64,000 bases of DNA from Sulfitobacter sabulilitoris (GTDB lineage Bacteria; Pseudomonadota; Alphaproteobacteria; Rhodobacterales; Rhodobacteraceae). The notes below the pieces were generated by a model. That model was not told the DNA's origin. It searched no databases and saw only the letters and a program-made list of their open reading frames with translations. Location: assembly GCF_005887615.1 (NCBI RefSeq), contig NZ_VANS01000001.1, positions 1,289,415 to 1,353,414 of the forward strand, read 5' to 3'. The position numbers and the translations under genes are program-made. Of this stretch, positions 39,938 through 48,706 are shown piece by piece. The number at the start of each line of letters is the position of its first letter. The first letter of the stretch is position 1.

Positions 39938-40258
39938 ATGAAAGATTTCGTTGACGGCACCGCCTTTAACAACGAGCAAGGCAACCGTGCACGTAAACTT
40001 TTCGCAGCCGTTGTACTGGCTGCGTTGGACGACGCAATTGCGGACGACAAGAAATATGGCAACGGTCCGGAGCAGATCGCCCGTTGGGCACGGTCGCGCG
40101 ACGGTCGCGAAGTGCTGAGCTGCGCGGGCATCGACCCCAACGAACGGGTCGTATCCGGGCTGATGGATTTTGTCGGCAAGGGTGTACGCACCTCTGTCGC
40201 GTTGTCGCGCGAAGAAAGCGAGCGCCGCAATGCTGCACAGCAGGCCGAAGCCGCCTGA
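39938..40258 (+). CDS. DUF6280-like small protein
   Basis: A 106-residue charged soluble protein, opening MKDFVDGTAFNNEQGNRARKL. It is a family I recall as common across Rhodobacterales and known as DUF6280. No catalytic motif is seen. It has a good ribosome-binding region (AAAGGACGACGAG) and is followed at once by a strong terminator, the pattern of a highly expressed stand-alone gene. Function is unknown. Confidence 0.75.
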   Translation: MKDFVDGTAFNNEQGNRARKLFAAVVLAALDDAIADDKKYGNGPEQIARWARSRDGREVLSCAGIDPNERVVSGLMDFVGKGVRTSVALSREESERRNAAQQAEAA

Positions 40259-40281
40259 TAACCAGTTGAAATGTTAAGCGA

Positions 40282-40308
40282 AAAACGCGCCCCAGCGGGG
40301 CGCGTTTT
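40282..40308 (+). terminator. strong intrinsic terminator
   Basis: AAAACGCGCCCC (40282-40293), loop AGC and GGGGCGCGTTTT (40297-40308) make a perfect 12-bp stem with a T-run and a further CTCGTTTTTC. It is 23 nt after the DUF6280 stop. This is the clearest intrinsic terminator in the window. Confidence 0.92.
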
Positions 40309-40782
40309 CTCGTTTTTCGGGGCACTTGTTGACGCTGGGGCAAGTTAGTCGGCATCGCGACAGATTTGCGATCGCTGCGGCGGCAAACGGTTGTTCGGTG
40401 CGCACCAGCTTTCAAACACATACGCCAAACGGCGATACCGCACGGCCCTGCCTGCAAGAAACAAGCGGGCGGCAGCAGAGTTGCAAGCCCCGATTTCCAT
40501 GCACCTCGCCGAACCGTACGCCGCTTGGTTCAAGCGTCTTGTTCCAAAATGACAAAGGGTGTCACGGGACCGGACCGGCGCCGAACTTCGCGTGGCGCAT
40601 TTGCAACAAAAGGGCAGCTTCGGCGTATCCTGCGGCCTGCCCGACAACACATTCGCGCCACCGCGAAAGACCCGACCACCCTATGCGTCACCGCGGTGCA
40701 AAGATACGCCGCCCGCACACCGTGCACAGCTATTCTGGCCATCGACCATTTGCGGCCCAGGGCAGTACGCAATGCGCCGGGA
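40309..40782. other. gap between the terminator and the PopZ-like gene, no gene seen
   Basis: About 470 nt with no convincing gene on either strand. The open frames present lack start signals and codon bias. It may carry a small RNA, but no promoter-terminator pair stood out. Confidence 0.45.
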
Positions 40783-41841
40783 TCAATCGAGCTCTTGCGC
40801 CGCCAGCGCGCGATGGATTTCGCGGCGCACGAGTTTGCGCACATTTCGGGTGATCCGCTCGCCCAGCGCGCCCTGAAGTTCGGAGCGCACGATTTCACCC
40901 ACCAGATCGCGCAGCGCCTCTTCGTCGATCAACTGCTCATCCGCGGCCAGGCCGCTGTCCAACGCTTCGGCTTGCTGCGGCGGCGGTGTGTCCGTTGTCG
41001 CGTCGTCCCGAGCCGCATCCTGCGCCGCAGTGGGAACCGCGCGGCGCACGGGTGCGCCTTTGGCGTCGAACTCAAGGTGGTCTTCCCAATCCAGGGTCGG
41101 CGCGTCGGTGCCGGAATAGTCATCCGTGCCGGTGTCGTCCGGCTCCCATTCGCCGGGTATCCGGCCGATCGCCGTTTCCAGCGCGGCGATCTTCGCGCTC
41201 AGCGTGGCGGCGGCGTCGCTCTGCCTGTCGTCCCCCTCGGCGCTCAAAGCTTGCGATCCATCGGTGTCACCGTCATCGTCGCTGGCGTCATGCGCAGCGT
41301 CGGCGCTCCCCTCGTCCGGTGCGGGATCGCTTGCGGCTTCGGCGGCCTGCGAATGCCCACCGGCATCGAGCGCCGCGCTTTCCGCTGGTCCGGGGTTTTG
41401 GTGCCCGTCGTCGTTCAGAGCGTCCCGATCATGGTCCGGAACCGTCCAATCGGGGTCGTCTGACCCAGCAAGGGCGCCCTCCGACCGATCGTCCGGCCAC
41501 GCTTCATCATCGTCCTGCTTGGCTGTTACGGCGTCGACACGCATCTCGTGCACGGTGGCTGAGGGTTGTTCCCAGCTATCATCGTCGTCATCGAAATCGG
41601 TGGCGGTAAAGGGCGCCGCGCCCTCGTCGTGTCGCTCAGCAGCCTCTTGCGCGGACTCCGCGGGCGGCTGCTCTTCGACGGGCGGCACATCCTCGGCCAC
41701 GCGCAACGCCGGCGTCAGGACCAAACGGTCGCTGACAGCCTTTGTCGTTTCCTGGCGCGCAGGGCGTTTATCTTCGGATACCAATCGACGGATCGAAGAC
41801 AAGACATCTTCCACCTCGGCGTTTGTTACGGGATCTGACAT
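40783..41841 (-). CDS. PopZ-like polar organizing protein (DUF2497-type ends, long acidic linker)
   Basis: A 352-residue protein with short conserved ends and a long disordered middle. The N-terminus SDPVTNAEVEDVLSSIRRLV resembles the helix of Caulobacter PopZ (EEILASIRRII). Residues about 60-240 are acidic with many Asp, Glu, Pro and Ala. The C-terminus (LIDEEALRDLVGEIVRSEL then VRKLVRREIHRAL) resembles the PopZ helices that self-associate at the pole. The neighbours tolC and pcm, in this order, match the alphaproteobacterial popZ neighbourhood I know (popZ next to the rsaF tolC homologue in Caulobacter). Identity is inferred from architecture and synteny. Confidence 0.6.
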   Translation of the reverse strand: MSDPVTNAEVEDVLSSIRRLVSEDKRPARQETTKAVSDRLVLTPALRVAEDVPPVEEQPPAESAQEAAERHDEGAAPFTATDFDDDDDSWEQPSATVHEMRVDAVTAKQDDDEAWPDDRSEGALAGSDDPDWTVPDHDRDALNDDGHQNPGPAESAALDAGGHSQAAEAASDPAPDEGSADAAHDASDDDGDTDGSQALSAEGDDRQSDAAATLSAKIAALETAIGRIPGEWEPDDTGTDDYSGTDAPTLDWEDHLEFDAKGAPVRRAVPTAAQDAARDDATTDTPPPQQAEALDSGLAADEQLIDEEALRDLVGEIVRSELQGALGERITRNVRKLVRREIHRALAAQELD

Positions 41842-41916
41842 TTTTTAATTACCACTCTGGCCTCGGCGAACAGTCTAGCGCGAGGGAGGGATTCTCACAA
41901 TGGCTGCGTAAAATTG

Positions 41917-43341
41917 TCAGTCCTTTTGAAGCGCCCGCAACACACGGTCCAGCTTCTGACCCTGCTTGGACCGCCCGGTCGGTGCGCTCTTGACGATGTT
42001 GTAATAGGCCGCCGGATCGTATTGCTGCACACCCAGCGCAAGGTTCTGTGTGGTCAGCAAGCCCATCGAGGACAGGATGGAATAGGCCGCGACATAAAGA
42101 TCGGCCTGCGCGGAAATGCGCGCCGCTTCGGCATCCAGCAGTTCCTGTTCGGCATCCAGCACATCCAGCGTGGTGCGCGCGCCCAGCGTCGCTTCCTCGC
42201 GGATGCCCCGAAAAGCGATGCGCGCGGCGCGGATACGTTCGTCACTGGCCGACAGGCTGGCGCGCACTGCGTCCAGTTGCGCAAATGAATTTCCGACGTT
42301 CTGTTCGATCGTGTTGCGCACCAGGTAAAGGTTGGCGCGCTGTGCATCGCGCTGTGCCATCTGGCGGCGCACGCCCGACGACAACGCGCCGCCCTGATAG
42401 ATCGGCCCCGACACTTCCAGCCCGATGGTGCCGCTGCGGGTATAGGCGTCCGAGTTGAAACTTTCCGTCACGCCAAGCGAACCGGTCGCACGCAGCACCG
42501 GCTTGGTCTGCGCCTTGGCACGCAGGATGGCCAGTTCGGAGGCCGCAACCTGATGCTGCGCCGCGCGCAGGTCGGGATGGGTGCGAACGGCCAGCGCCTT
42601 GGCGGTGTTCACGTTGCGCTCCACCCGCGGCAGCGACGGCGGCGGAACCAGACGACCGGGGCGGCGGCCGACGACGTTCTTGTATTCTTCCTGGGCCTGC
42701 AACAGGTTGCCGCGCGCGGTGGCCAGACCGCTGCGCGCTTCGGCTTGACGGGCTTCGGCCAGCGCCACGTCGGTTCGCGTCACCTCGCCCACCTCGAACC
42801 GGTCGCGCGCGGCGCGCAGCTCTTCGGTCAGAAGTCGCAGGTTGTTCTGCCGCAGGGCCACGAATTCGCTTGCGCTGCGCACCGACATGAAGGCCGACAC
42901 CGCGCGCAACAGAACCTGCTGCTCAATGCTGATCAAGGTCTGGCGCGTCGCCAGAACGCTTTCCTTGGCCACGCCGATCCCGAGAGAGGCCGCGCCGCTG
43001 TCCCACAGCAAAAGTTGCGCCAGAAGACCCGCCGACACCGAGGTGTTGCCGATGCTGCGCTTTGCTCCGAAGGTGTTGGACCCCAGCGAGTTGCCAAAGG
43101 TCCGGGTCACGTCGCCCGACCAGCTCAGAATGGGGCGCAGGGCGGACACGGCGGTCGCCACATCCTCATCCGCAGCCCGCAGCAACGCGCGATTCTGATC
43201 CAGAAGCCCGCTGGTGGTGTAGGCGCCCACCAGCGCATCGGCCAGCGTTTCGGCGCCTGACTTGTGCGGCGTGCCCGCGATCAGACCCGCGACCGCCACG
43301 ACCGCCACCAGTTTCCATCCCGTCTTGAGCCCTGCGATCAT
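41917..43341 (-). CDS. tolC: TolC-family outer-membrane channel
   Basis: A 474-residue TolC homologue with a signal peptide (residues 1-27; IAGTPHKSGA then ETL). Two repeated halves of paired coiled coils are visible, each with an FxVGEVTRTDVALAEARQAEA or TLGARTTLDVLDAEQELLDAEA strand-helix piece. It forms the exit duct of type I secretion and efflux pumps. ATG at 43341 follows a GGGGGACACGG ribosome-binding region. It is upstream of the PopZ-like gene with a 75-nt gap. Confidence 0.92.
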   Translation of the reverse strand: MIAGLKTGWKLVAVVAVAGLIAGTPHKSGAETLADALVGAYTTSGLLDQNRALLRAADEDVATAVSALRPILSWSGDVTRTFGNSLGSNTFGAKRSIGNTSVSAGLLAQLLLWDSGAASLGIGVAKESVLATRQTLISIEQQVLLRAVSAFMSVRSASEFVALRQNNLRLLTEELRAARDRFEVGEVTRTDVALAEARQAEARSGLATARGNLLQAQEEYKNVVGRRPGRLVPPPSLPRVERNVNTAKALAVRTHPDLRAAQHQVAASELAILRAKAQTKPVLRATGSLGVTESFNSDAYTRSGTIGLEVSGPIYQGGALSSGVRRQMAQRDAQRANLYLVRNTIEQNVGNSFAQLDAVRASLSASDERIRAARIAFRGIREEATLGARTTLDVLDAEQELLDAEAARISAQADLYVAAYSILSSMGLLTTQNLALGVQQYDPAAYYNIVKSAPTGRSKQGQKLDRVLRALQKD

Positions 43342-43402
43342 TGCCGTGTCCCCCTGCTGTGCCGGCTTGCATGCCCAAGGGCCGCGGACCGGTGATAAAA
43401 TC

Positions 43403-44056
43403 CTAAAGCTGAAATGCCTTCTGTTTTTCAAAACCCTTCAACACCGGCGCCCCCGCGTTGAACGAAAACCGCCACGACACGTGGCCATCATCCTTGTAAC
43501 CGATGCGTACGGCACCAAGCGCGCCTTCCATGAACAGGCAGGCCATGCGCCCCCCGTCCTTGAGCTGGTCAATCAGGGCATCGGGCACCTGCTGAACGCC
43601 GCCTTCGACGATTATCACGTCATAGGGGCCATGCTGGTCGGCACCCTCGGTCAGCGGGCCGACATGCACCACGACATTGTCGATCCCCGCCCCCGTCAAC
43701 GCCTCCTGCGCCTCCTTGGCCATCGCCTCGTCGTCCTCGACGGCGACCACGGCCTCGGCCATGTGAGCGATCACCGCGGAAGAATAGCCCATCGCCGCCC
43801 CGACATCGAGAACCAGTTCGCTGTTTGTGATCGCCAGTGCATCCAGCATCTTGGACAGCGTGCGCGGCTCCAGCAACACGCGCCCGCCCCCCAGATCGAG
43901 GTTTTCGCCCATGTAGGCCGCCTCGCGCTTGGCCGCGGGCACAAAGTCCTCTCGCGGAACGGAAAGCATCGCGTCGATGATCGGGAACTTGGTCACATCC
44001 GACGGGCGGACCTGCGTATCGACCATCATGGTCCGGCGGGCGGCGAAGTCTGTCAT
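43403..44056 (-). CDS. Pcm-like methyltransferase (L-isoaspartate family)
   Basis: A 217-residue Rossmann methyltransferase related to Pcm. SAM motif I is LVLDVGAAMGYSSAV. The canonical TISQPY loop of Pcm is replaced by RVLLEPRTL, so the substrate loop differs from E. coli Pcm and the isoaspartate activity is not certain. It is upstream of tolC by 61 nt in the same direction, the pcm-tolC order known in alphaproteobacteria. Confidence 0.78.
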   Translation of the reverse strand: MTDFAARRTMMVDTQVRPSDVTKFPIIDAMLSVPREDFVPAAKREAAYMGENLDLGGGRVLLEPRTLSKMLDALAITNSELVLDVGAAMGYSSAVIAHMAEAVVAVEDDEAMAKEAQEALTGAGIDNVVVHVGPLTEGADQHGPYDVIIVEGGVQQVPDALIDQLKDGGRMACLFMEGALGAVRIGYKDDGHVSWRFSFNAGAPVLKGFEKQKAFQL

Positions 44057-44245
44057 GGGCTAAACTCGTTCGTTCAGGGTCTGTCGCGCCTGCTGTGCCA
44101 TATCTTGGCGCGCGCAGCAACGGCAAGGGCGGGCCGCGTCAGGGTAAGTCTACCCGCAGGTGCAAAACTGCACAAGATCAAGCGAAGGCAAGTTTTTTTC
44201 GCCAGATTGCCGCGCGCGGCGATCCGCACAGCTTGCGATGGGCTG

Positions 44246-44893
44246 TCAGGCTGCGCGCGGAAGGACGCTGGCAGCGCGCGCCAGGGCGGTTATCCGGTCC
44301 CAGTCGCCGGTCTTGACAAGGTCGTCTGGGGCCACCCAGCTGCCGCCCGCGCAGGCCACGTTGGGCAACGACAGATAGCTCCCGGCATTGTCGGGGTTCA
44401 CTCCGCCCGTGGGGCAAAACCGGATCTGCGGCAGGGGCGCGGCGAGCGATTTCAGCGCCGGCGCCCCGCCAGAGGCTTCGGCAGGGAAGAACTTGAGCAT
44501 GTCGTACCCCCGCGCCAGCAGGCGCATCGCCTCGGTGGCGGTGGCGGCGCCCGGCAGCATCGGCAAACCGGCAGCTTCGGCCGCGTCCAGCAGCGCATCG
44601 GTCGACCCCGGCGACACGCCGAAGCGCGCACCCGCCGCCATCGCGCGGCTCACATCCTGCGGCGTGATCAACGTTCCCGCCCCGACGATGCCGCCTTCGA
44701 CCTGCGCCATCTCGGCGATCGCCTCAAGCGCGGCGGGCGTGCGCAGCGTCACCTCGAGCACCGGCAAGCCGCCTTTGATCAGTGCCTCCGCCAAGGGGCG
44801 GGCATGGGCCACGTCATGCACGACCAGCACGGGGATGATGGGCGCGCGGGCGCATATCTCGCGCGTCTCGGCGCTGCGTTTTTTTATCGGCAT
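44246..44893 (-). CDS. eda: 2-dehydro-3-deoxy-phosphogluconate aldolase (KDPG aldolase)
   Basis: A 215-residue class I aldolase of the Entner-Doudoroff pathway. The Schiff-base lysine is in YDMLKFFPAEASGG and the proton-shuttling Glu is in EVTLRTPAALEAI. VGAGTLITPQD and CPTGGVNPDNAGSYL complete the barrel. It lies 25 nt after edd and is co-transcribed. The operator upstream of edd would control both. Confidence 0.95.
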   Translation of the reverse strand: MPIKKRSAETREICARAPIIPVLVVHDVAHARPLAEALIKGGLPVLEVTLRTPAALEAIAEMAQVEGGIVGAGTLITPQDVSRAMAAGARFGVSPGSTDALLDAAEAAGLPMLPGAATATEAMRLLARGYDMLKFFPAEASGGAPALKSLAAPLPQIRFCPTGGVNPDNAGSYLSLPNVACAGGSWVAPDDLVKTGDWDRITALARAASVLPRAA

Positions 44894-44918
44894 CGTAAAT
44901 TCCTTTTGAAACAGTGCT

Positions 44919-46718
44919 CTACAGGCTGCTGGCCCCGGTTTCCGCCGACCCCACCCGCGCGCGGAAAGTGGCGAACAACTCGCGGCCCAATCCGGCTTCG
45001 TTCCCGCTCAGATCGGCCTCGACCACGGGGCGGTCCAACACGCCTTGGGTCACGATCTGCAACACGCCCTGCGTGGCATCGACCCGCAGCACGTCGCCAT
45101 CGGCCACCTTTGCGATCGGGCCGCCATCGACAGCTTCAGGGCAGACGTGGATCGCCGACAGGACCTTGCCCGACGCGCCGGACATGCGCCCATCGGTCAC
45201 CAGCGCCACCTTGTGACCGCGCGCCTGCAGGTTCGCCAGCACTGGCGTCAGGCTGTGCAATTCGGGCATACCGTTGGCCTTGGGCCCCTGGAACCGCACC
45301 ACGACCACCGTATCCTGGTTCAGCTCGCCCGCGTGATAGGCGGCCTTCACCGCCTCCTGATCATGAAAGACGCGCGCGGGCGCTTCGACCACGTGGTGTT
45401 CCGGCTTCACGGCCGAGATTTTCGTGACCGCCGTGCCCAGCGATCCGGTCAGCCGCTTGAGCCCCCCGGTCGGCTGGAACGGATCGCTCGCGGGGCGCAG
45501 GATCTTGTCGTTGAGCGTTTCGCCCGACCCGTTCTCCCAGGTCAGCGCACCGTCTTTGAGCTTGGGCTCCTGCGTATAGCGCTCCAGCCCCTGCCCGGCG
45601 ATGGTGGTCACGTCGGGATGCAGCAGCCCGGCGCCCAGCAATTCACCGATCATATAGCCCAGCCCCCCCGCCGCATGGAAATGGTTCACATCCGCCAGAC
45701 CGTTGGGATAGACCCGCGCCAGCAGCGGCGTGACCTCTGCCAGATCGGAAAAGTCGTGCCAATCCAACACGATCCCCCCGGCCCGCGCCATCGCCACCAG
45801 ATGGATGAGCAGGTTCGTGGAGCCGCCGGTGGCATGCAGTCCGACGATCCCGTTGGCAAAGGCACGCTCGTCCAGCACATCGCAGACGGGGGTGTAATTG
45901 TTGCCCAGATGGCTCAGCGACAGCGCCCGCTGCGCCCCTTCGCGGGTCAGCGCCTCGCGCAGGGGCGTGTTGGGATTGACGAAGCTCGACCCCGGCAGGT
46001 GCAGGCCCATGAATTCCATCAGCATCTGGTTGGTGTTGGCCGTGCCGTAAAAGGTGCAGGTGCCGGGCCCGTGATAGGCGGCCATCTCGGCCTTCATCAG
46101 CGCATCGCGCCCCACCTCGCCGGCGGCGAACTGCTGGCGCACCTTCGCCTTTTCGTCGTTGGACAGACCGCTGGTCATCGGCCCCGCAGGCAGGAACACC
46201 GCCGGGATGTGGCCGAATGCCTGCGCCGCGATCACCAGCCCCGGAACGATCTTGTCGCAGACGCCGAGGAAAACCACCGCGTCGAACGTGTTGTGCGACA
46301 GAGCAACGGCAGACGCCATCGCGATCACGTCGCGCGAAAACAGGCTTAGCTCCATGCCCGCTGTGCCCTGGGTGACACCGTCGCACATCGCGGGCACGCC
46401 GCCTGCGACCTGCGCCGTGCCGCCGACCGCGCGCGCCGCATCGCGGATCAGGCCGGGGAACCCTTCAAAGGGCTGATGCGCCGACAGCATGTCGTTGTAG
46501 GCGGTCACGATGCCAAGGTTGCCCGCGTCGCGGGTCGCCAGCGCGTCCTGGTCGGGGCCGGCGGCGGCATAGGCATGCGCCTGACCGCTGCACGACAGAT
46601 GCGCGCGCGCCGGACCGTCCTGCGCGGCGGCGCGCATCCGGTCAAGGTATGCGCGGCGCGTGTCCTCGCTTCGGGCGATGATGCGGTCGGTGACGCGGTC
46701 AAGCGTGTCATTCAGCAT
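44919..46718 (-). CDS. edd: phosphogluconate dehydratase
   Basis: A 599-residue 4Fe-4S dehydratase of the Entner-Doudoroff pathway. Cluster cysteines appear in [10 protein letters not shown]-like ([19 protein letters not shown]) and [11 protein letters not shown], with a third in [10 protein letters not shown] region (GTCTFYG). Length and motif order match Edd, not dihydroxyacid dehydratase. ATG at 46718 is chosen because 30 upstream codons overlap the operator region and are not conserved. eda follows 25 nt downstream. Confidence 0.95.
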   Translation of the reverse strand: MLNDTLDRVTDRIIARSEDTRRAYLDRMRAAAQDGPARAHLSCSGQAHAYAAAGPDQDALATRDAGNLGIVTAYNDMLSAHQPFEGFPGLIRDAARAVGGTAQVAGGVPAMCDGVTQGTAGMELSLFSRDVIAMASAVALSHNTFDAVVFLGVCDKIVPGLVIAAQAFGHIPAVFLPAGPMTSGLSNDEKAKVRQQFAAGEVGRDALMKAEMAAYHGPGTCTFYGTANTNQMLMEFMGLHLPGSSFVNPNTPLREALTREGAQRALSLSHLGNNYTPVCDVLDERAFANGIVGLHATGGSTNLLIHLVAMARAGGIVLDWHDFSDLAEVTPLLARVYPNGLADVNHFHAAGGLGYMIGELLGAGLLHPDVTTIAGQGLERYTQEPKLKDGALTWENGSGETLNDKILRPASDPFQPTGGLKRLTGSLGTAVTKISAVKPEHHVVEAPARVFHDQEAVKAAYHAGELNQDTVVVVRFQGPKANGMPELHSLTPVLANLQARGHKVALVTDGRMSGASGKVLSAIHVCPEAVDGGPIAKVADGDVLRVDATQGVLQIVTQGVLDRPVVEADLSGNEAGLGRELFATFRARVGSAETGASSL

Positions 46719-46770
46719 TCGATTGTCCTCTCGGCTATCGGCGCGGCGGGTCAGATGCGCCATCAGAAAA

Positions 46771-46782
46771 GTTAGCGCTAAC
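46771..46782. promoter_or_regulatory. palindromic operator upstream of edd (LacI/GntR-like)
   Basis: GTTAGCGCTAAC is a perfect 12-bp palindrome located 53 nt before the edd start; the flanking AA and AT extend it. This core is typical of LacI-family sites with a central CG. It sits where a repressor would cover the edd-eda promoter, so a gluconate- or sugar-acid-responsive repressor is likely. No such regulator gene is adjacent. Confidence 0.65.
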
Positions 46783-47057
46783 ATATCATCTGCGGGCACG
46801 GCTGGCAATCATTTGCACCACCACTTCGGGTGACAGGCGGCGGACCTGTGCACCGGGTCGGGCGGTCGCCCTGCTTGCCCCGGACCCTTTCACGGAAAAC
46901 CACTTCGGGCAAAACCATTCTGTCTGGATGCATGCCCCGCACCGCCCCGATTCACGCGCCGATCCGCCGAGGTTATTGTACGCCGCCCCGGGATAGACGC
47001 CTTGATTGACCTGTCGATATGCTTACCTCATCCCTTACCGCCACCCGAGGACGCCTG
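46783..47057. other. divergent gap between edd and the GreA/GreB-family gene
   Basis: With 46719-46782 this makes a 339-nt spacer. It contains the edd operator and presumably both promoters. No gene or hairpin was found. Confidence 0.45.
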
Positions 47058-47561
47058 ATGAGCAAAGCATTCACCAAGGAAGACGACAGCCCCGAAGCCG
47101 ACCGCCTGCCCGATCTGCCGCAAAGCCCGCATCCCAATTACGTCACCCGGCAGGGTCTTGTCGCGTTGCACGACCGTCTGGAGCGGGCCCGGGCGGATCT
47201 GGCCGCGATGCAGCGCGAAGACGACACGATCGCCAGCCGCCAGGCGATGGCGGTGGCCAAGCGCGATATCCGGTTCTTGGAAGAGCGCATCAACCGCGCC
47301 GTGCCGGTCGATCCTGCGCAGCAACCGCCGGGCATCGTCGCCTTCGGCGCAGTCGTGGATGTGGCTGACGCACAGGACACCAGGCACCGATACCAGATCG
47401 TTGGCGAGGATGAAGCCGATCCGGCGACAGGGCGGATCGCGCCATTTTCACCCTTGGCGCGCGCGCTTTTGGGCGCGCAGGTCGGGGATTGCGTCGATTG
47501 GGCGAAACCCAGCGGCACGGTGAGCCTCGAGGTCATGGACATCCGTTTTCCCGACGCCTGA
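47058..47561 (+). CDS. GreA/GreB-family transcription elongation factor
   Basis: A 167-residue Gre-fold protein. The N-terminal coiled coil (residues about 30-85, VTRQGLVALHDRLERARADL) and the FKBP-like C-terminal half with SPLARALLGAQVGDCV are visible. Gre factors promote RNA cleavage in backtracked polymerase. The N-terminal 25 residues are extra and the tip acidic pair is QREDDTIAS, close to the usual D/E pair. It resembles GreB/Rnk-type members more than housekeeping GreA. Confidence 0.75.
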   Translation: MSKAFTKEDDSPEADRLPDLPQSPHPNYVTRQGLVALHDRLERARADLAAMQREDDTIASRQAMAVAKRDIRFLEERINRAVPVDPAQQPPGIVAFGAVVDVADAQDTRHRYQIVGEDEADPATGRIAPFSPLARALLGAQVGDCVDWAKPSGTVSLEVMDIRFPDA

Positions 47562-47738
47562 CGCCTCTGCGGGCATCCGCAAGAACGCCTGTCTTGCGAC
47601 ACTCACCGTGTGCGCGGCACAGCCCGCAGCCAGCCCATCGGATGGGCCGTTCGGGCCCGGACGCGAAAGCCGCGCGCCCCTCCATCCCGAGCGTCTCTCG
47701 CGCCGAGGCAAAGTTTGCAAAGGCGCGCCGATAATCGC

Positions 47739-47767
47739 TTGACGATACTCGGACCGGATCGTAAGCA
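47739..47767 (+). promoter_or_regulatory. candidate promoter of tRNA-Cys
   Basis: TTGACG (47739-47744), a 17-nt spacer and TAAGCA (47762-47767) resemble a sigma-70 promoter. It ends 12 nt before the tRNA, a natural distance for a stable RNA start. Confidence 0.45.
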
Positions 47768-47779
47768 CACGATGGCTTC

Positions 47780-47853
47780 GGCGAGTTGGCGGAGTGGTTA
47801 CGCAGCGGATTGCAAATCCGTGTACACCGGTTCGATTCCGGTACTCGCCTCCA
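47780..47853 (+). tRNA. tRNA-Cys (anticodon GCA), island integration site
   Basis: GGCGAGT pairs with ACTCGCC (47843-47849), discriminator T and encoded CCA (47851-47853). The anticodon GCA lies in GATTGCAAATC and the T arm has GGTTCGATTCC. From 47810 onward the sequence is duplicated at 49777-49823, showing that an element has integrated into the 3' end while keeping the gene functional. Confidence 0.95.
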
Positions 47854-47856
47854 TTT
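47810..47856 (+). repeat. att direct repeat, left copy (in tRNA-Cys)
   Basis: A 47-nt segment, beginning TTGCAAATCC and ending CTCCATTT, is identical to 49777-49823. It covers the anticodon loop to 3' end of tRNA-Cys plus three bases. This is the attL end of the mini-island. Confidence 0.95.
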
Positions 47857-47900
47857 AACTTCAACCACTTAGCAGGTCGAAGGCTAGAGATCGGTTTGAA

Positions 47901-47937
47901 GTCTAAACAAGCGCCTAAACATTCCGTTTTTGTTCCG
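47901..47937 (+). repeat. left-end integrase-site-like repeats
   Basis: GTCTAAACA (47901-47909) is followed by CTAAACATTCC (47915-47925), 5 nt and TGTTCCG (47931-47937). The same two blocks, with the same 5-nt spacer, occur near the right end (49696-49718). They are likely arm-type sites bound by the integrase, although the second also lies in the integrase 3' coding end. Confidence 0.6.
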
Positions 47938-48343
47938 TTCTCTTTTGCTGCGCCTCAATGGCCCTGATTTTCTGCCTCACCTTCTTGGTGTAGTGCAGGA
48001 CCATCGCGGGGCTCTGTCCCGTCACAGCCGCTATCAGATCGTCGCTGCACCCCGCCTCAAGAAGCTCACAGGCCGCATTGTAGCGCCAGCTATGAATGTC
48101 GTAGGTAACCGCCCCAATCTTCTCTCTGATATTTCGTACCGCCTGGGATGCCCCGCGATAAGACCAACGGTTTGTACCTCTCTCGTTTGTCAGAATGAAA
48201 ACCGAGTGACGGCTAGCAGCATTCAACGCTGCGCTTAGTTCTGCAAGAATTGGAACCCATAGCTCCTTGCCCGTTTTTTTCTGGCGAATGACGAAAGCAT
48301 CCTCCTGAATGTCAGACCAACTCATTTCCAGAACGTCACCCAT
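47915..48343 (-). pseudogene. tyrosine recombinase (integrase), N-terminus missing
   Basis: A 142-residue C-terminal half of a phage-type integrase. Visible are GDVLEMSWSDI, the beta-hairpin Lys region KKTGKEL, HSWR (HxxR) and the tyrosine in VLHYTKK. The GH position reads GQ, and the first catalytic Arg region reads NCTSC instead of the usual TGxR. An in-frame TAA lies at 48392-48394, 16 codons upstream of ATG 48343, and only 80 nt separate it from the next gene, so the arm-binding and N-terminal catalytic part is deleted. It is adjacent to attL in tRNA-Cys, the classic position. Confidence 0.85.
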
Positions 48344-48421
48344 ACAGCTTGTGCAGTTGAATGCGCGGGAACGTCGTGAAAGTATCTGGCCTTACACGGC
48401 TTAACAAATGGAACGGATTCG

Positions 48422-48706
48422 ATGAGTACACTGGAAGAAATTCATCAGATAGCAGAAGAACACCGAGTGAAAATGGAAAAAATAGTGTTTGTAGACGATG
48501 GGTACATAGTGATTGATCTAAACGAACTTTGTGATGCACCCACGACCTATGACATACCTCTTGAAGAGTGCGAAACAGCGGAGCAAATTCTTGGATGGGT
48601 TTGGCAGTTGTCCGAAAAGACATGGCTGACGACCGAGGTTCTTAGGCGGTTTGTCGCCATTGCCACGGAGCAGGCAGGCGTGGACCTCCACCCGATCGGC
48701 TCCTGA
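48422..48706 (+). CDS. small hypothetical protein in the tRNA-Cys mini-island
   Basis: A 94-residue acidic protein with no recognised domain. It starts MSTLEEIHQIAEEHRVKMEKI and is mostly helical with DDGYIVIDLNELCDAP as a strand. Composition is AT-richer than the flanking core. It is divergent from the integrase remnant and is the only intact-looking passenger besides the nuclease. Confidence 0.5.
   Translation: MSTLEEIHQIAEEHRVKMEKIVFVDDGYIVIDLNELCDAPTTYDIPLEECETAEQILGWVWQLSEKTWLTTEVLRRFVAIATEQAGVDLHPIGS

Noticed and set aside
40366-41463. A 365-codon plus-strand frame overlapping the PopZ-like gene
   Set aside because: Mostly antisense to the PopZ-like gene; Arg/Ala/Gly-rich and no ribosome-binding site.
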